From NCBI RefSeq assembly GCF_937936435.1, contig NZ_CALDDG010000037.1, forward strand, positions 1 through 64,000: DNA of 64,000 nt, given 5' to 3'. Within the stretch, counting starts at the first letter, position 1; each line of letters opens with the position of its first letter. Positions 25,354 through 34,430 of this stretch are shown one piece after another. Under the pieces are notes generated by a model that was given only the letters and a program-made list of their open reading frames with translations, ran no database searches and was not told where the DNA came from. Position numbers and translations under genes: made by a program. This stretch comes from an uncultured Sulfuricurvum sp. (GTDB lineage: Bacteria > Campylobacterota > Campylobacteria > Campylobacterales > Sulfurimonadaceae).

Positions 25354-26822
25354 CCCCCGTGATCGTTCCGGTTTTTAAAAACGTTCAAAAGAACTTGGCT
25401 CTAAACATTCTCTCTCCGACCGAGATTAAAATGCTCGATTTACTTTCGTGGTGCCCTGATTTTAAAGGTATCATCTATTGCGCTGCAGAAAAAAAATTGT
25501 ATCGAGTATGTTTCTCAAACACCGTTACCTACCGTGTTTCTACGCTCGAGGCGGCTTCAGCCGATACCGATACTCTCCGTTATTTAGCACCGCTGACTCT
25601 CGTCTCGCAGCTTGAGCAAAACAACACGATTATCTTTTTTGATCTTATCTATCCGATTGAAAAACTCTACTCCGACCAGGGGCTCTACTCGTATTACGTT
25701 CGTTTGATGCAAACCCCGTTTCCGGTATCTTCGTTTTATTTTCAATCGGAAAGAATCTTTTCCTACGTTGCAGGAATGAATGCGGATAAATCATCTTTCT
25801 TTTCGCGCTGCATCATCGATGAACCCGCCTGGATACCGAAGCTCGATCATGAAACGCTCTTTGCTTTGAAACAGCACAAACTTTCTTTGTCGTCACAATA
25901 TACCCCGTTCACTATTGTATGGGGCGGCGCATTATACGATTGGTACGATCCTTTTTCTCTCATCGAAACGGTTTGCCGTTTATATCGCGAGGGGTATTCC
26001 GTTAGATTGATTTTTCCGATTTTAAACCGGTTCGATCACTCTCAGGCACACTTAAACAACCGGCTGCTCGATGAGATAAAACGTCTCGACCCCGAGGGTT
26101 CCATTATCAGTATTCGATCGCAGACATGGCTCAATGCCGATGAATATCATACCCTGATACGCCAAGCGCATTTAGGCGTTACAACGCTCAAAAGTGCTGA
26201 AGCAGAAGATTTTTTTGCGATTCGAAACCGTTATCGCTCTTTTTTAGGGACTTTAACGCCTTACCTCACTAACGGTCATGACATCGCACGGGAAGCTCTT
26301 AGGGATACCTCTTTTTTTTATGACTCCGAAGATGATGCACTGTATATCGCCATTAAAAGCTATCTCGACCATCCCGACATCTGGAAAGAGCATATCGAGA
26401 AACTCTATCACTTCGCTGCACAGTATCGTGCGACACCCGATTTCGTCCCCAAACTGCACGCCCCCCGTCTCGAACACAACAGTACGGATGGGGGAGAAAA
26501 TCTGCAGTTGATGTTTGCAAAAATCGCCGATATCCCGTCTCGTCTCAGCGAATACGATTCACTCATCATTTGGGGTGCCGGGACGGCTGCCTCTATCATT
26601 ATCCCGATGATCCAGGAAAAAGTCGCGTTTATTGTGGACAATGATCCAAAAAAATGGGAATCAACCATTGCATCCATACCTATCCGACCGCTCGATACTC
26701 TACAATCATTTACTAGTAATCCAATACTTGTTACGATACTTTTCAGGAAACAAACGCTCTATGATTCAATTCCAATCGACGTTCATCCTCGATTAGTATT
26801 TTTGGAGGATATATTACAGTAA
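25350..26822 (+). CDS. glycosyltransferase-like protein with C-terminal Rossmann module
   Basis: A 490-residue protein. The middle, with FTIVWGGALYDWYDPFSLIE and HLGVTTLKSAEAED, resembles the donor-binding half of GT-B (GT4-like) glycosyltransferases. From about residue 404 a separate small Rossmann module begins, LIIWGAGTAASIIIPMI, followed by VAFIVDNDP, as in PglD-like N-terminal domains. Two other proteins of this island end with the same kind of module. The start at 25350 overlaps the phosphotransferase stop. Substrate unknown; last gene of the pse-led operon. Confidence 0.65.
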   Translation: MTPVIVPVFKNVQKNLALNILSPTEIKMLDLLSWCPDFKGIIYCAAEKKLYRVCFSNTVTYRVSTLEAASADTDTLRYLAPLTLVSQLEQNNTIIFFDLIYPIEKLYSDQGLYSYYVRLMQTPFPVSSFYFQSERIFSYVAGMNADKSSFFSRCIIDEPAWIPKLDHETLFALKQHKLSLSSQYTPFTIVWGGALYDWYDPFSLIETVCRLYREGYSVRLIFPILNRFDHSQAHLNNRLLDEIKRLDPEGSIISIRSQTWLNADEYHTLIRQAHLGVTTLKSAEAEDFFAIRNRYRSFLGTLTPYLTNGHDIAREALRDTSFFYDSEDDALYIAIKSYLDHPDIWKEHIEKLYHFAAQYRATPDFVPKLHAPRLEHNSTDGGENLQLMFAKIADIPSRLSEYDSLIIWGAGTAASIIIPMIQEKVAFIVDNDPKKWESTIASIPIRPLDTLQSFTSNPILVTILFRKQTLYDSIPIDVHPRLVFLEDILQ

Positions 26823-26832
26823 TCGTCCTATC

Positions 26833-26855
26833 AACAATAGCACTACTGTTTTTTT
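26833..26855 (+). terminator. possible terminator of the pse-led operon
   Basis: AACAATA and TACTGTT pair (one mismatch) around a 4-base loop and are followed by a run of T residues to 26855. The stem is weak, so termination may be partial. Confidence 0.4.
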
Positions 26856-26873
26856 GGCTTAAGGCAAGTGGGC

Positions 26874-26879
26874 TATAAT
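26874..26879 (+). promoter_or_regulatory. -10 box upstream of the 901-residue glycan protein
   Basis: TATAAT at 26874-26879, with T-rich sequence about 17 bases upstream, suggests a separate promoter for the gene at 26938. The leader would be about 50 bases. Confidence 0.55.
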
Positions 26880-26937
26880 ATCTTAAATTTTAAAAGCATT
26901 CGGATAATGTTCTATTTTCAAGGATTAGGAGTGTCTA

Positions 26938-29643
26938 GTGAGTAAATACAATATAGAATTAGACTTAGAAACCAAAAACAGTCTAGCTTTGATTCTAAAT
27001 AGAGTTAAACGCGGAAGTAAGATATTAGAATTCGGTCCATCCCATGGAAGATTGACAAAGTTTTTAAAAGAAAAAATGGAATGCCGCGTTTATTGCGTCG
27101 AGCTTGACGAAAATGCAGCTGCGGAAGCTTCTCAATATGCAGAAGAGATGCTTGTAGGCGATATCGAAAGTTTCTACTGGGAAAAACATTTTGGAGAGCA
27201 TCTCTTTGATCATATCATTTTTGCCGATGTTCTCGAGCATTTATATCGTCCGAAAAACGTATTACTCACTGCAAAAAAATATTTGAAAGAAAACGGAAGC
27301 ATACTTATTTCTATCCCGAATGTCGCTCACGCTTCTATCCTTATTGACTTATTACATAATAATTTCACGTATCGCTCAGTCGGTCTATTGGATGATACTC
27401 ATATACGGTTTTTTACCAAAACGACATTAAATGCTCTTGTACAAGAGAGCGGATTATTCATCAAATACGAAACCAGTGTCAATAAACATCCCGAAACAAC
27501 CGAATTTCATAATTCTTACAACGAGCTTCCTTCCGAAGTGGCTTCTTTTTTAAAACATCAACCGTTTTCCGAGGCTTATCAGTTCATTTTGGAACTTGTG
27601 GCCGACAAACCTGAGCAGGTTATTTCAGATATCAATACCGCCGAAGACATCGAACTCTTTTATCAAGAAGAACCTTTCGTCGATTTTAAAGAACATGAGA
27701 GTTTCTCGTCCAAGATTAAAACAATCGCGTTTTACCTGCCTCAATTTCATCCGTTTGAAGAAAACGACAAATGGTGGGGAAAAGGTTTTACCGAATGGAC
27801 CAATGTTACAAAAGCAACTCCGAATTTCTTTGGTCATTATCAACCGCATCTGCCGATTCACAACGGATTTTACGATTTAAGACTCCCCGAAGTCATGATC
27901 GAACAGGCTCGTTTAGCAAAAAACTACGGTATCCACGGCTTTAATTTTTACTATTATTGGTTTGACGGTAAAGTATTGATGCATAAACCGTTTGAAATTC
28001 TGCTCAACAATAAGAATATCGATATCAATTTTTGTATAACATGGGCCAATGAAAATTGGACAAGGATTTGGGATGCTTCCGAAAATGACATTTTAATCGC
28101 GCAAAAACATTCGGATGAAGATTCAATCAAATTTATCCATAGCCTGTTTCCGTATTTCAATGATAAACGCTACATTACGATCGACAATAAACCTTTGCTT
28201 GTCATCTACAGATGCGATATCATCCCCAATATCGTCGATACCGTCAAACTATGGAGGCGAGAAGTCGAAAAAGCAGGCTATGACGGAATCTATTTGGTAT
28301 GTGCTCAAACATACGGAGTAACGAATCCTGAAGATTACGGATTCGACGCAGCTATGGAATTTCCTCCGCATAATGCTCTAAATCTTGAATTCACCACGCG
28401 TAAAAAAATGATCAATACGCAATTCAAAGGTAATATTTACGATTACTCAAAAATCGTCAACGATCAATGCACGAAAAAAACTCCGGACTATAAATGTTTT
28501 CAAGCTGTTACCTTGTCTTGGGACAATACAGCCCGAAAACAAAATGACAGCAATATCTTTACTAATTTCACACTGCATAAATACAAACAATGGTTGTCGC
28601 ATATCGCACACAATACCTATAACAGCAATTTGCCGGACAACGAAAAGCTCATATTTGTCAATGCATGGAACGAATGGGCGGAAGGCACCCATCTGGAACC
28701 GGATAGAAAATTCGGTTACGGGTATCTCGAGTCAACTTATAATGTCCTCAAAAATTACGATCTCGACAATTTAAGTTCTTTAAACAGCGGACCGTTATCT
28801 AAACAACAAAACACGGCAATCATTTTGCATGTGCATGAGGGGGATGATTTTGACTGCATTAAACAGCTCCTGGATAAATACGAGGGTATCGATTACGATC
28901 TTTACGCAACGATCGTGACATTTTCAGAAAATCTGGTACAACAGTTACGACAGCATTATCCAAATATCCGTATCACGCTGGTAGAAAGAGCGGGGGAAGA
29001 TGCCCTCTCTTTTTTACAAATTTACAGACAGATACAACCTCTCGGATATCAACACATTTGGAAACTTCATTCAAAACGGAAAGCTTATTTACGTCTCTCT
29101 CCGGATCAAGATTATCAATACAACTTACTGTTAGTTCATTTTGACTACGACGACAAGAAGATTGCAGAACTGTCTAATTATTTAGATGTAAAATTTTGTG
29201 ATCCGGACTCTCTTCTTGCATTAAACGAAGAAGATGAAGAAATCCCATCGAAAGATACTGCCGATAACATCGACAACCTTATCCATCAATTGGACGCAAA
29301 AGACGATATTGAAATCCCAAAATCAAATACCCTAGCCCTCTCAAACAAATTGAGTCTAATGTTTAAAAAGATTGATCAAATAAAAGAAGATTACCAACAT
29401 ATCGTTATTTACGGTTACGGTTACCTGGGGAAAATAGTACTTCAAAGTCTTGAAGAAAAAGTTGTTGCCGTCATTGACAAAAATATGAATAAAAATGCAG
29501 CAACGTTTCCTGTTATACACCCTTCGGAAATTCAAGCCTACGACTATGACTGTATCATTGTAACGGTTATCGGCCGAGAAAAAGAAGTGATTAAAACTCT
29601 GCTTTCGCATAATGTTGCGAAAGAAAAAATTATTCTTTTGTAA
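26938..29643 (+). CDS. multidomain methyltransferase / WbsX / RgpF-like glycan protein
   Basis: A 901-residue protein with four parts in order. About 1-200 is a SAM methyltransferase (ILEFGPSHGRLTKFL, then FADVLEHLYRPKNVL). About 258-600 is a WbsX/GH99-like domain (FYLPQFHPF, NDKWWGKGFTEWTN, FVNAWNEWAEGTHLEP). About 625-725 resembles the RgpF rhamnan-synthesis domain (AIILHVHEGDDFD, IWKLHSKR). About 815-901 is a PglD-like Rossmann module (IVIYGYGYLGKIVL). It starts at GTG 26938 with AGGATTAGGAG upstream. It probably assembles and methylates part of a surface glycan; the exact reaction is unknown. Confidence 0.75.
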   Translation: MSKYNIELDLETKNSLALILNRVKRGSKILEFGPSHGRLTKFLKEKMECRVYCVELDENAAAEASQYAEEMLVGDIESFYWEKHFGEHLFDHIIFADVLEHLYRPKNVLLTAKKYLKENGSILISIPNVAHASILIDLLHNNFTYRSVGLLDDTHIRFFTKTTLNALVQESGLFIKYETSVNKHPETTEFHNSYNELPSEVASFLKHQPFSEAYQFILELVADKPEQVISDINTAEDIELFYQEEPFVDFKEHESFSSKIKTIAFYLPQFHPFEENDKWWGKGFTEWTNVTKATPNFFGHYQPHLPIHNGFYDLRLPEVMIEQARLAKNYGIHGFNFYYYWFDGKVLMHKPFEILLNNKNIDINFCITWANENWTRIWDASENDILIAQKHSDEDSIKFIHSLFPYFNDKRYITIDNKPLLVIYRCDIIPNIVDTVKLWRREVEKAGYDGIYLVCAQTYGVTNPEDYGFDAAMEFPPHNALNLEFTTRKKMINTQFKGNIYDYSKIVNDQCTKKTPDYKCFQAVTLSWDNTARKQNDSNIFTNFTLHKYKQWLSHIAHNTYNSNLPDNEKLIFVNAWNEWAEGTHLEPDRKFGYGYLESTYNVLKNYDLDNLSSLNSGPLSKQQNTAIILHVHEGDDFDCIKQLLDKYEGIDYDLYATIVTFSENLVQQLRQHYPNIRITLVERAGEDALSFLQIYRQIQPLGYQHIWKLHSKRKAYLRLSPDQDYQYNLLLVHFDYDDKKIAELSNYLDVKFCDPDSLLALNEEDEEIPSKDTADNIDNLIHQLDAKDDIEIPKSNTLALSNKLSLMFKKIDQIKEDYQHIVIYGYGYLGKIVLQSLEEKVVAVIDKNMNKNAATFPVIHPSEIQAYDYDCIIVTVIGREKEVIKTLLSHNVAKEKIILL

Positions 29644-29728
29644 AGCTTTTTAGGAGGCTTTGCTAAAATGAAATTAGCATTATTGACAAATCCATAAAAA
29701 TGCTGATTGAGACGCTTAATGTATAAAT

Positions 29729-30432
29729 TTAAATCCTGTTGCGTTTCGACAAGGCATAATAATATAACTCGTTATCCAAATTCACCAATTCATCTAAAAT
29801 GGATAGTGTCGATTGTGGCAAATCTTCCAGCTGAAGTCTTTCGCCGGTTGCATTAACGACCACTTTTTGAGCAGGCTCGATACCGAGCTCTCTTAATATA
29901 ATATCTAGACCCTCTTCAAACGTTTCCGTCAACCCTACAAATGGAAGCATGCCTAGATGTTTTTTGGCAAGTTTTAGCATTTCGTTTTCATCGCCAAAAT
30001 CCTGATACATCTTTGCACTGCCCCATCCGCTTGCAAATTCCCATGTCTGATGATTTCGAATGGCGTATTCTATCTCAGGACGAACCCGTCCTGTCAATAG
30101 AAAATCTTCCAATGAAACTTCTTGTGCCAACGCATACAACGGTCCCTCATTTCTGTATCTGGAACGTGTATAGCAATACAGCGAAACCACTCTGTCTCTC
30201 GGCTCTCTTAGAAATGTAAAAGAAAACTGACTTTATCAACGGAGCAGCATATTCGAATCTAAAATGGCCGGATACAAATGCGATATCCTTGTGTTTCAAA
30301 ATATTTCTACCCGTATCCACGAAATTGCCGTGACTGATCACCTGACCATTTCCATAGGTTTGACGTATCAAATCCACCATGGTGCTTCCCGCTGTTTTTT
30401 TATATATGGATGAATATCGCTTTTTTCAACAA
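29729..30432 (-). pseudogene. sulfotransferase-family gene broken by two frameshifts
   Basis: Read from TTG 30432/30429, three bases after the GT2 stop, the product begins LKKAIFIHI and then hits a stop. The expected next part, KTAGSTMVDLIRQTYG, the sulfotransferase P-loop region, continues in another frame across an A7 run (30394-30400). A second break lies near 30220 at a short T run. Before it the reading is APLIKSVF; after it FTFLREPRDRVVSLYCYTR, the family's PAPS 3'-phosphate motif, is in the next frame down to 29729. All parts of one sulfotransferase are therefore present but split over three frames. Sequencing error in homopolymers is the main alternative. Confidence 0.75.
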
Positions 30433-30435
30433 TTG

Positions 30436-32172
30436 CTATTTTATATCCGTCAAACTCATTATCTTCACAATATTTGTATATTTTTGCAATTGATGTTTAA
30501 TGGAATCGATATACGAACTCGTAATAAGCACATAAAAATTGCTATCCTGACACAATACTTCATCCGGAGATCGAACCGGAACGGATGATCTAAATAATTG
30601 ACCGTGTTTTCGGATATCGTTGTCACAGATATAGTCCGGCACAATACGGTGTTCCAATAATGAGTCAAACTGCTTTTCCAATGCACCGGAAGCCCCGAAA
30701 AAAACAATTTTATGATGATTGTCTCTTGTTAAAAGAAGTTTTAACGATTTATTTTTTTCACTCTTAAGCTTCTTGACGCATTCAGCCAGCGCTTCTTTAC
30801 CGAAATACAAATATTTTATCTGAACACATAGAGACTGGCAACCGGACAAAACATCCCGCTCTATCGCGTTAAATTGTATTTGAGGCCCTTCCGTGTCAAA
30901 GTAGTAAACATCCCCCTCATCTATTAAGGCATTAGTACGCAGTTCCGGAATTAAGTCGATTTCTACCCCATCGTATCCGATCAAAGCCACTTTTTCTATG
31001 TAGACGATGCAGCTCTCATCGAGCAAATCGCACCGCAGGGATCGAATATCCGATTGCTCGGTGAGATCGAAAACAAACGTTTGGACTTTATCGTGTGGCG
31101 AAACATACTGCTCAAGGAAATTTTTCCCTGAAAACCCCTCTCCGTAATCAATAAAAAGTCGAATCACATTATTATTCAACTCTTCCACGTTAAATACATC
31201 ATGTTTACCCGATAAAGAGACTAGATCCAAATAATCGAAATCATACAGTTCCTTGATTTTCTGGGATTTTTCTCGGTCGTTTATCAATTCATATAACAGT
31301 GACAGACCAAAGAGCTTGACATCCCTCCAAGAATTATTTTCTAAAGCCATCATCGCGAGTATAAATTCAGGAACAAACCCATCAGCTTCCATATATTTCT
31401 CAGCACGGGGAAAAATTTTTCGCATCGTATCTTTGGAAGTTATTTTTGAAAAATTTTGTGTAGCAATGAAATGCTCATTCATGCGTCTTATACGTGTAAC
31501 AGGGGTATTCCCGCTACTATTTGCTTCATTTTCTCTGACTCTGAATCTAACTAGCTGATCGGGTATAACATGAATATCATACTTCATACAAAGCCGTATC
31601 CACATATCAAAGTCACCGATTTGCGCCAGTCCAAACCGATATAATCCACATTCGTCGTAACACTCTTTTCGTATCAATACACTGGGATGGCACAAGGCAT
31701 TTCCCTGATAAAAAAAGAAGTTGAGCCATTCATATCGAGAACGATTCGGCTGGTCGAAAATAGAGTAATAAAAATGGTCTTTATCTTCAAATATGGCACC
31801 GTTTTCATCTATTGCCATCGCATTGGTAAAAACCGCTCCGATATCCGGATGCGATTCCAGATACGCGACCTGTTTTTCAAGTTTTGTCGGTTCCCATACG
31901 TCATCGGCATGATGAACCGCGATGTATTTCCCGTCCGTTTCTTCTAAAATCCCCTTGTTGAGAGCATGGATACCGCGTTTTGACGTTTCATTTCTAAAGA
32001 CTTTTATTCTCTCGTCACGATAGCTCTCAATAATGTCCCAACTGTTATCCGTCGAAGCATCATCCCAAATTAAAAATTCAAAATCGGTGTACGTCTGATT
32101 CAAAACGGAATCAATTGCCTGATGAATATATTTTGCTTGATTATACGATGTTAATATAACACTGACAGTCAT
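30436..32172 (-). CDS. family 2 glycosyltransferase with C-terminal Rossmann module
   Basis: A 578-residue protein. Residues 1 to about 230 are a GT-A family 2 glycosyltransferase (VSVILTSYNQAKYIHQAIDS, then WDDAST and the metal-binding HHADDVW). About 330-460 is a beta-rich region (IRLFIDYGEGFSGKNFLE, TEGPQIQF) of a kind often attached to O-antigen glycosyltransferases. The end is a Rossmann-like module (IVFFGASGALEKQF, then ICDNDIRK). It precedes the broken sulfotransferase by 3 bases and lies downstream of a sulfotransferase gene in the minus-strand operon. Sugar specificity is not visible. Confidence 0.8.
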   Translation of the reverse strand: MTVSVILTSYNQAKYIHQAIDSVLNQTYTDFEFLIWDDASTDNSWDIIESYRDERIKVFRNETSKRGIHALNKGILEETDGKYIAVHHADDVWEPTKLEKQVAYLESHPDIGAVFTNAMAIDENGAIFEDKDHFYYSIFDQPNRSRYEWLNFFFYQGNALCHPSVLIRKECYDECGLYRFGLAQIGDFDMWIRLCMKYDIHVIPDQLVRFRVRENEANSSGNTPVTRIRRMNEHFIATQNFSKITSKDTMRKIFPRAEKYMEADGFVPEFILAMMALENNSWRDVKLFGLSLLYELINDREKSQKIKELYDFDYLDLVSLSGKHDVFNVEELNNNVIRLFIDYGEGFSGKNFLEQYVSPHDKVQTFVFDLTEQSDIRSLRCDLLDESCIVYIEKVALIGYDGVEIDLIPELRTNALIDEGDVYYFDTEGPQIQFNAIERDVLSGCQSLCVQIKYLYFGKEALAECVKKLKSEKNKSLKLLLTRDNHHKIVFFGASGALEKQFDSLLEHRIVPDYICDNDIRKHGQLFRSSVPVRSPDEVLCQDSNFYVLITSSYIDSIKHQLQKYTNIVKIMSLTDIK

Positions 32173-32195
32173 TCCATTTTCCCCTTTTTAAACAT

Positions 32196-33014
32196 CTACA
32201 ATTCAACTAAAAACTTCTCTAATACAGTACCTTCGATCTCTTGTATAATCGTTTTTTGAATATCTTCATCCAGCTCTCGCTTCCATTTTAACGTTACAGA
32301 CTTATCTTTAAAAACGGCATAGGGATCTTGTATATTTTTACTTTGAGAATCGATTAAAAACTGTCGAGTTTGTTCATTCATCTCCAGTCCCGTGAATTCG
32401 AAAAGTTTGCTTGTCTCGTTGTGAATATCATTCACAAGATGCTCGTACTGAAAAATCTTAAAATGTGCATAACGTTGTTCAAGTTCCAGATGCTGCTGCA
32501 TCACTTTTTTCCAATCGTCAAATCCCCAATATTCCTCTTTCGCCGTCTTTTTACAGCTTCCGCTTCTCCATTCTTGACGATAATCGGACCCTTTTGGAAA
32601 TTCTCGGGGATGATTGATCCACGAGCTTACGGAACCGGCAGGATGTCTTACTATCGAAACGACTTTCAAAAAATCTTCATCGAAATATTTCAAAAAGAGA
32701 GGAAGCATTTCATGAAATCTTGTTGATTTGATCACTAAAATATCTTTATGTTTTTTTTGAAAAATAGGGTAACTTCCACTCTCCCTCTTATCAAGCTGAT
32801 TCATGAAATAGTCTTCGTCGGAATCATACGCTTTTTGCAAGAAGTCCATACACTCTTCTTTTGTCGAATGTTCATCTATCATATTTTTCAGCTTATAGGC
32901 GAACAAGGGCTCCATCCGAAAAACTGTGTCATAATGGCTGTCAAAAATCTGTCCGACAAAACTTGTCCCCGAACGCGGCATTCCTACAATTGCTATAACT
33001 CTTTTCATACTCAT
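32196..33014 (-). CDS. sulfotransferase family protein
   Basis: A 272-residue cytosolic PAPS-dependent sulfotransferase. The 5'-phosphosulfate loop is GMPRSGTSF (residues 11-19) and the 3'-phosphate motif is VVSIVRHPAGSVSSW. GAGGTGG lies 7 bases before ATG 33014. It sits 2 bases after the LRR gene in the minus-strand operon. The target is presumably a sugar hydroxyl of the flagellar or surface glycan; this is inferred from context. Confidence 0.8.
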   Translation of the reverse strand: MSMKRVIAIVGMPRSGTSFVGQIFDSHYDTVFRMEPLFAYKLKNMIDEHSTKEECMDFLQKAYDSDEDYFMNQLDKRESGSYPIFQKKHKDILVIKSTRFHEMLPLFLKYFDEDFLKVVSIVRHPAGSVSSWINHPREFPKGSDYRQEWRSGSCKKTAKEEYWGFDDWKKVMQQHLELEQRYAHFKIFQYEHLVNDIHNETSKLFEFTGLEMNEQTRQFLIDSQSKNIQDPYAVFKDKSVTLKWKRELDEDIQKTIIQEIEGTVLEKFLVEL

Positions 33015-33016
33015 CG

Positions 33017-33991
33017 CTATTCCACCTCGTTAATTCTATCCGTTACGACGGTATCTATAAAACTCAAATCGGGTATCTCTGTCGAATTTTTGAAATATCC
33101 AAACCATTTTAAATGTCTCAGTGACAAAACTTCCCGTGGAAAAGCTTCAAAATCGTTCCATCCTAAATTCAATTTTTCTAATTTTTGCAATTTCTCAAAC
33201 GATTTCGGCAGGTATGTCAAATGATTTTGATACAAAGAGAGTTGTTCCAACTCTTGTAAATTACCAATTTCCTCAGGCAGATACTTCAATGAGTTTTGAT
33301 AAAGTCGTGTCATCTTTAATCGTTTCAGCGAGGTAAATTCGTCTGGCAAAGATGTTAGCTTTATTGCGATATTGTTGGTAAAATACTCTAATTTCTGCAA
33401 ATTAGCAATTTCTCTTGGAATCTGTGAGAAATGGGACAAAGTCAAATTGTATAGGTTCGTCAAATCGAAGATAAATACAGGTACGGACTTAAAATTCATA
33501 CCATATACATTCAGAGATTTTAAATTTTTTAATGTTCCGACGGAGGCATCCAATACGCTAAAGCGATTTTTATGCAGAGAAAGAGTTTGAAGATTCTCAA
33601 ACTCAGAAAAAAATGATGGGCAGGTCTCGAGATCGTTTACCCCGATATTCAAATACCTCAACTGCTTTAATTGACTGATGGATTCCGGAATGGTTTGCAA
33701 ATAATTTGAACCTAAGTCCAAATACTCCAAAGCGTTCAATCTTTCAAAAAAATTACTTTCAATATGCAAAAGCTTATTTCGTCTGAGATCTAATTTTTGC
33801 AAAGATTCCAATCTCGCGATCAAATCTAAAATATTTTTTTTCTCATCAATCGTATAGTGTCTGATCAATCCGTGATAAATGTAGTTTTTATCGCTTAGGC
33901 TCAATTCTATACATTTGTCATTGTCAAGTTTATACTGAAACTCATCTTTTATCAGAATCTTTAATCTCGCAAGGATATCACTATCGTTCAT
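33017..33991 (-). CDS. leucine-rich repeat protein
   Basis: A 324-residue protein without a signal peptide or TM helix. After about 60 residues of mixed sequence, roughly eleven LRR units of about 23 residues follow (LQKLDLRRNKL, LEYLDLGSNYLQTIPESI, LEQLSLYQNHLTYLP), of the LxxLxLxxN type with IP/LP turns. This is the pattern of cytoplasmic or secreted bacterial LRR proteins used for protein binding. Its place between a flavodoxin and a sulfotransferase in a glycan operon is unusual. It overlaps the flavodoxin gene by 11 bases, so it is part of the operon. Function unknown. Confidence 0.85.
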   Translation of the reverse strand: MNDSDILARLKILIKDEFQYKLDNDKCIELSLSDKNYIYHGLIRHYTIDEKKNILDLIARLESLQKLDLRRNKLLHIESNFFERLNALEYLDLGSNYLQTIPESISQLKQLRYLNIGVNDLETCPSFFSEFENLQTLSLHKNRFSVLDASVGTLKNLKSLNVYGMNFKSVPVFIFDLTNLYNLTLSHFSQIPREIANLQKLEYFTNNIAIKLTSLPDEFTSLKRLKMTRLYQNSLKYLPEEIGNLQELEQLSLYQNHLTYLPKSFEKLQKLEKLNLGWNDFEAFPREVLSLRHLKWFGYFKNSTEIPDLSFIDTVVTDRINEVE

Positions 33992-34430
33992 CTTGGATAT
34001 ACTCCTTTAATCCGATGAGCCATTCATTCAAATACTCCCAATCAATCCTCGGAAGTGTATCGAGAGAGAGGTTTTTATATAGCTGCCGACAACCGTGTTT
34101 TTCCATCTCGTATTCCAATATCTTCCTGGCACCGAAGGTGAAATCATCGTATCCGTAATAATTGCCCGTTTCGCATATGGTAAATTTTTTATCCGTTAAT
34201 ACCAACGCCTGCTTTTGAAAAAAATCTTCCATATCGCTTTGCAACTCTTCATCTCCGTATGTAGGACAAAAAAACACTAACCAATCGTATTGCGAAACAA
34301 TTGATACATCATCGATATTTTTCACATCATAGACGGATTCTATATTTAAAACTTCCGACACATGCTTCACTATCTTTACAGTAGTATGATGCGTGCTTCC
34401 GTAAAAAATACCTATTTTGATTTTTTGCAT
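33981..34430 (-). CDS. flavodoxin-like protein
   Basis: A 149-residue protein with the flavodoxin N-terminus KIGIFYGSTHHTTVKIVKHV, where the STHHTT loop would bind FMN phosphate. A central WLVFFCPTYGDEELQSD loop and the NYYGYDDFTFGA segment match the second and third FMN contacts. It would be a soluble one-electron carrier. ATG 34430 is preferred, with GGAGGG about 11 bases upstream; ATG 34451 is the longer option. It overlaps the methyltransferase gene by 19 bases. A redox partner among the glycan enzymes is not apparent. Confidence 0.8.
   Translation of the reverse strand: MQKIKIGIFYGSTHHTTVKIVKHVSEVLNIESVYDVKNIDDVSIVSQYDWLVFFCPTYGDEELQSDMEDFFQKQALVLTDKKFTICETGNYYGYDDFTFGARKILEYEMEKHGCRQLYKNLSLDTLPRIDWEYLNEWLIGLKEYIQDER

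Noticed and set aside
30394..30400. Phase-variable poly-G type contingency tract
   Set aside because: The only candidate is an A7 run in an already doubly broken gene; no long G or C homopolymer typical of Campylobacterota phase variation was seen in the window.
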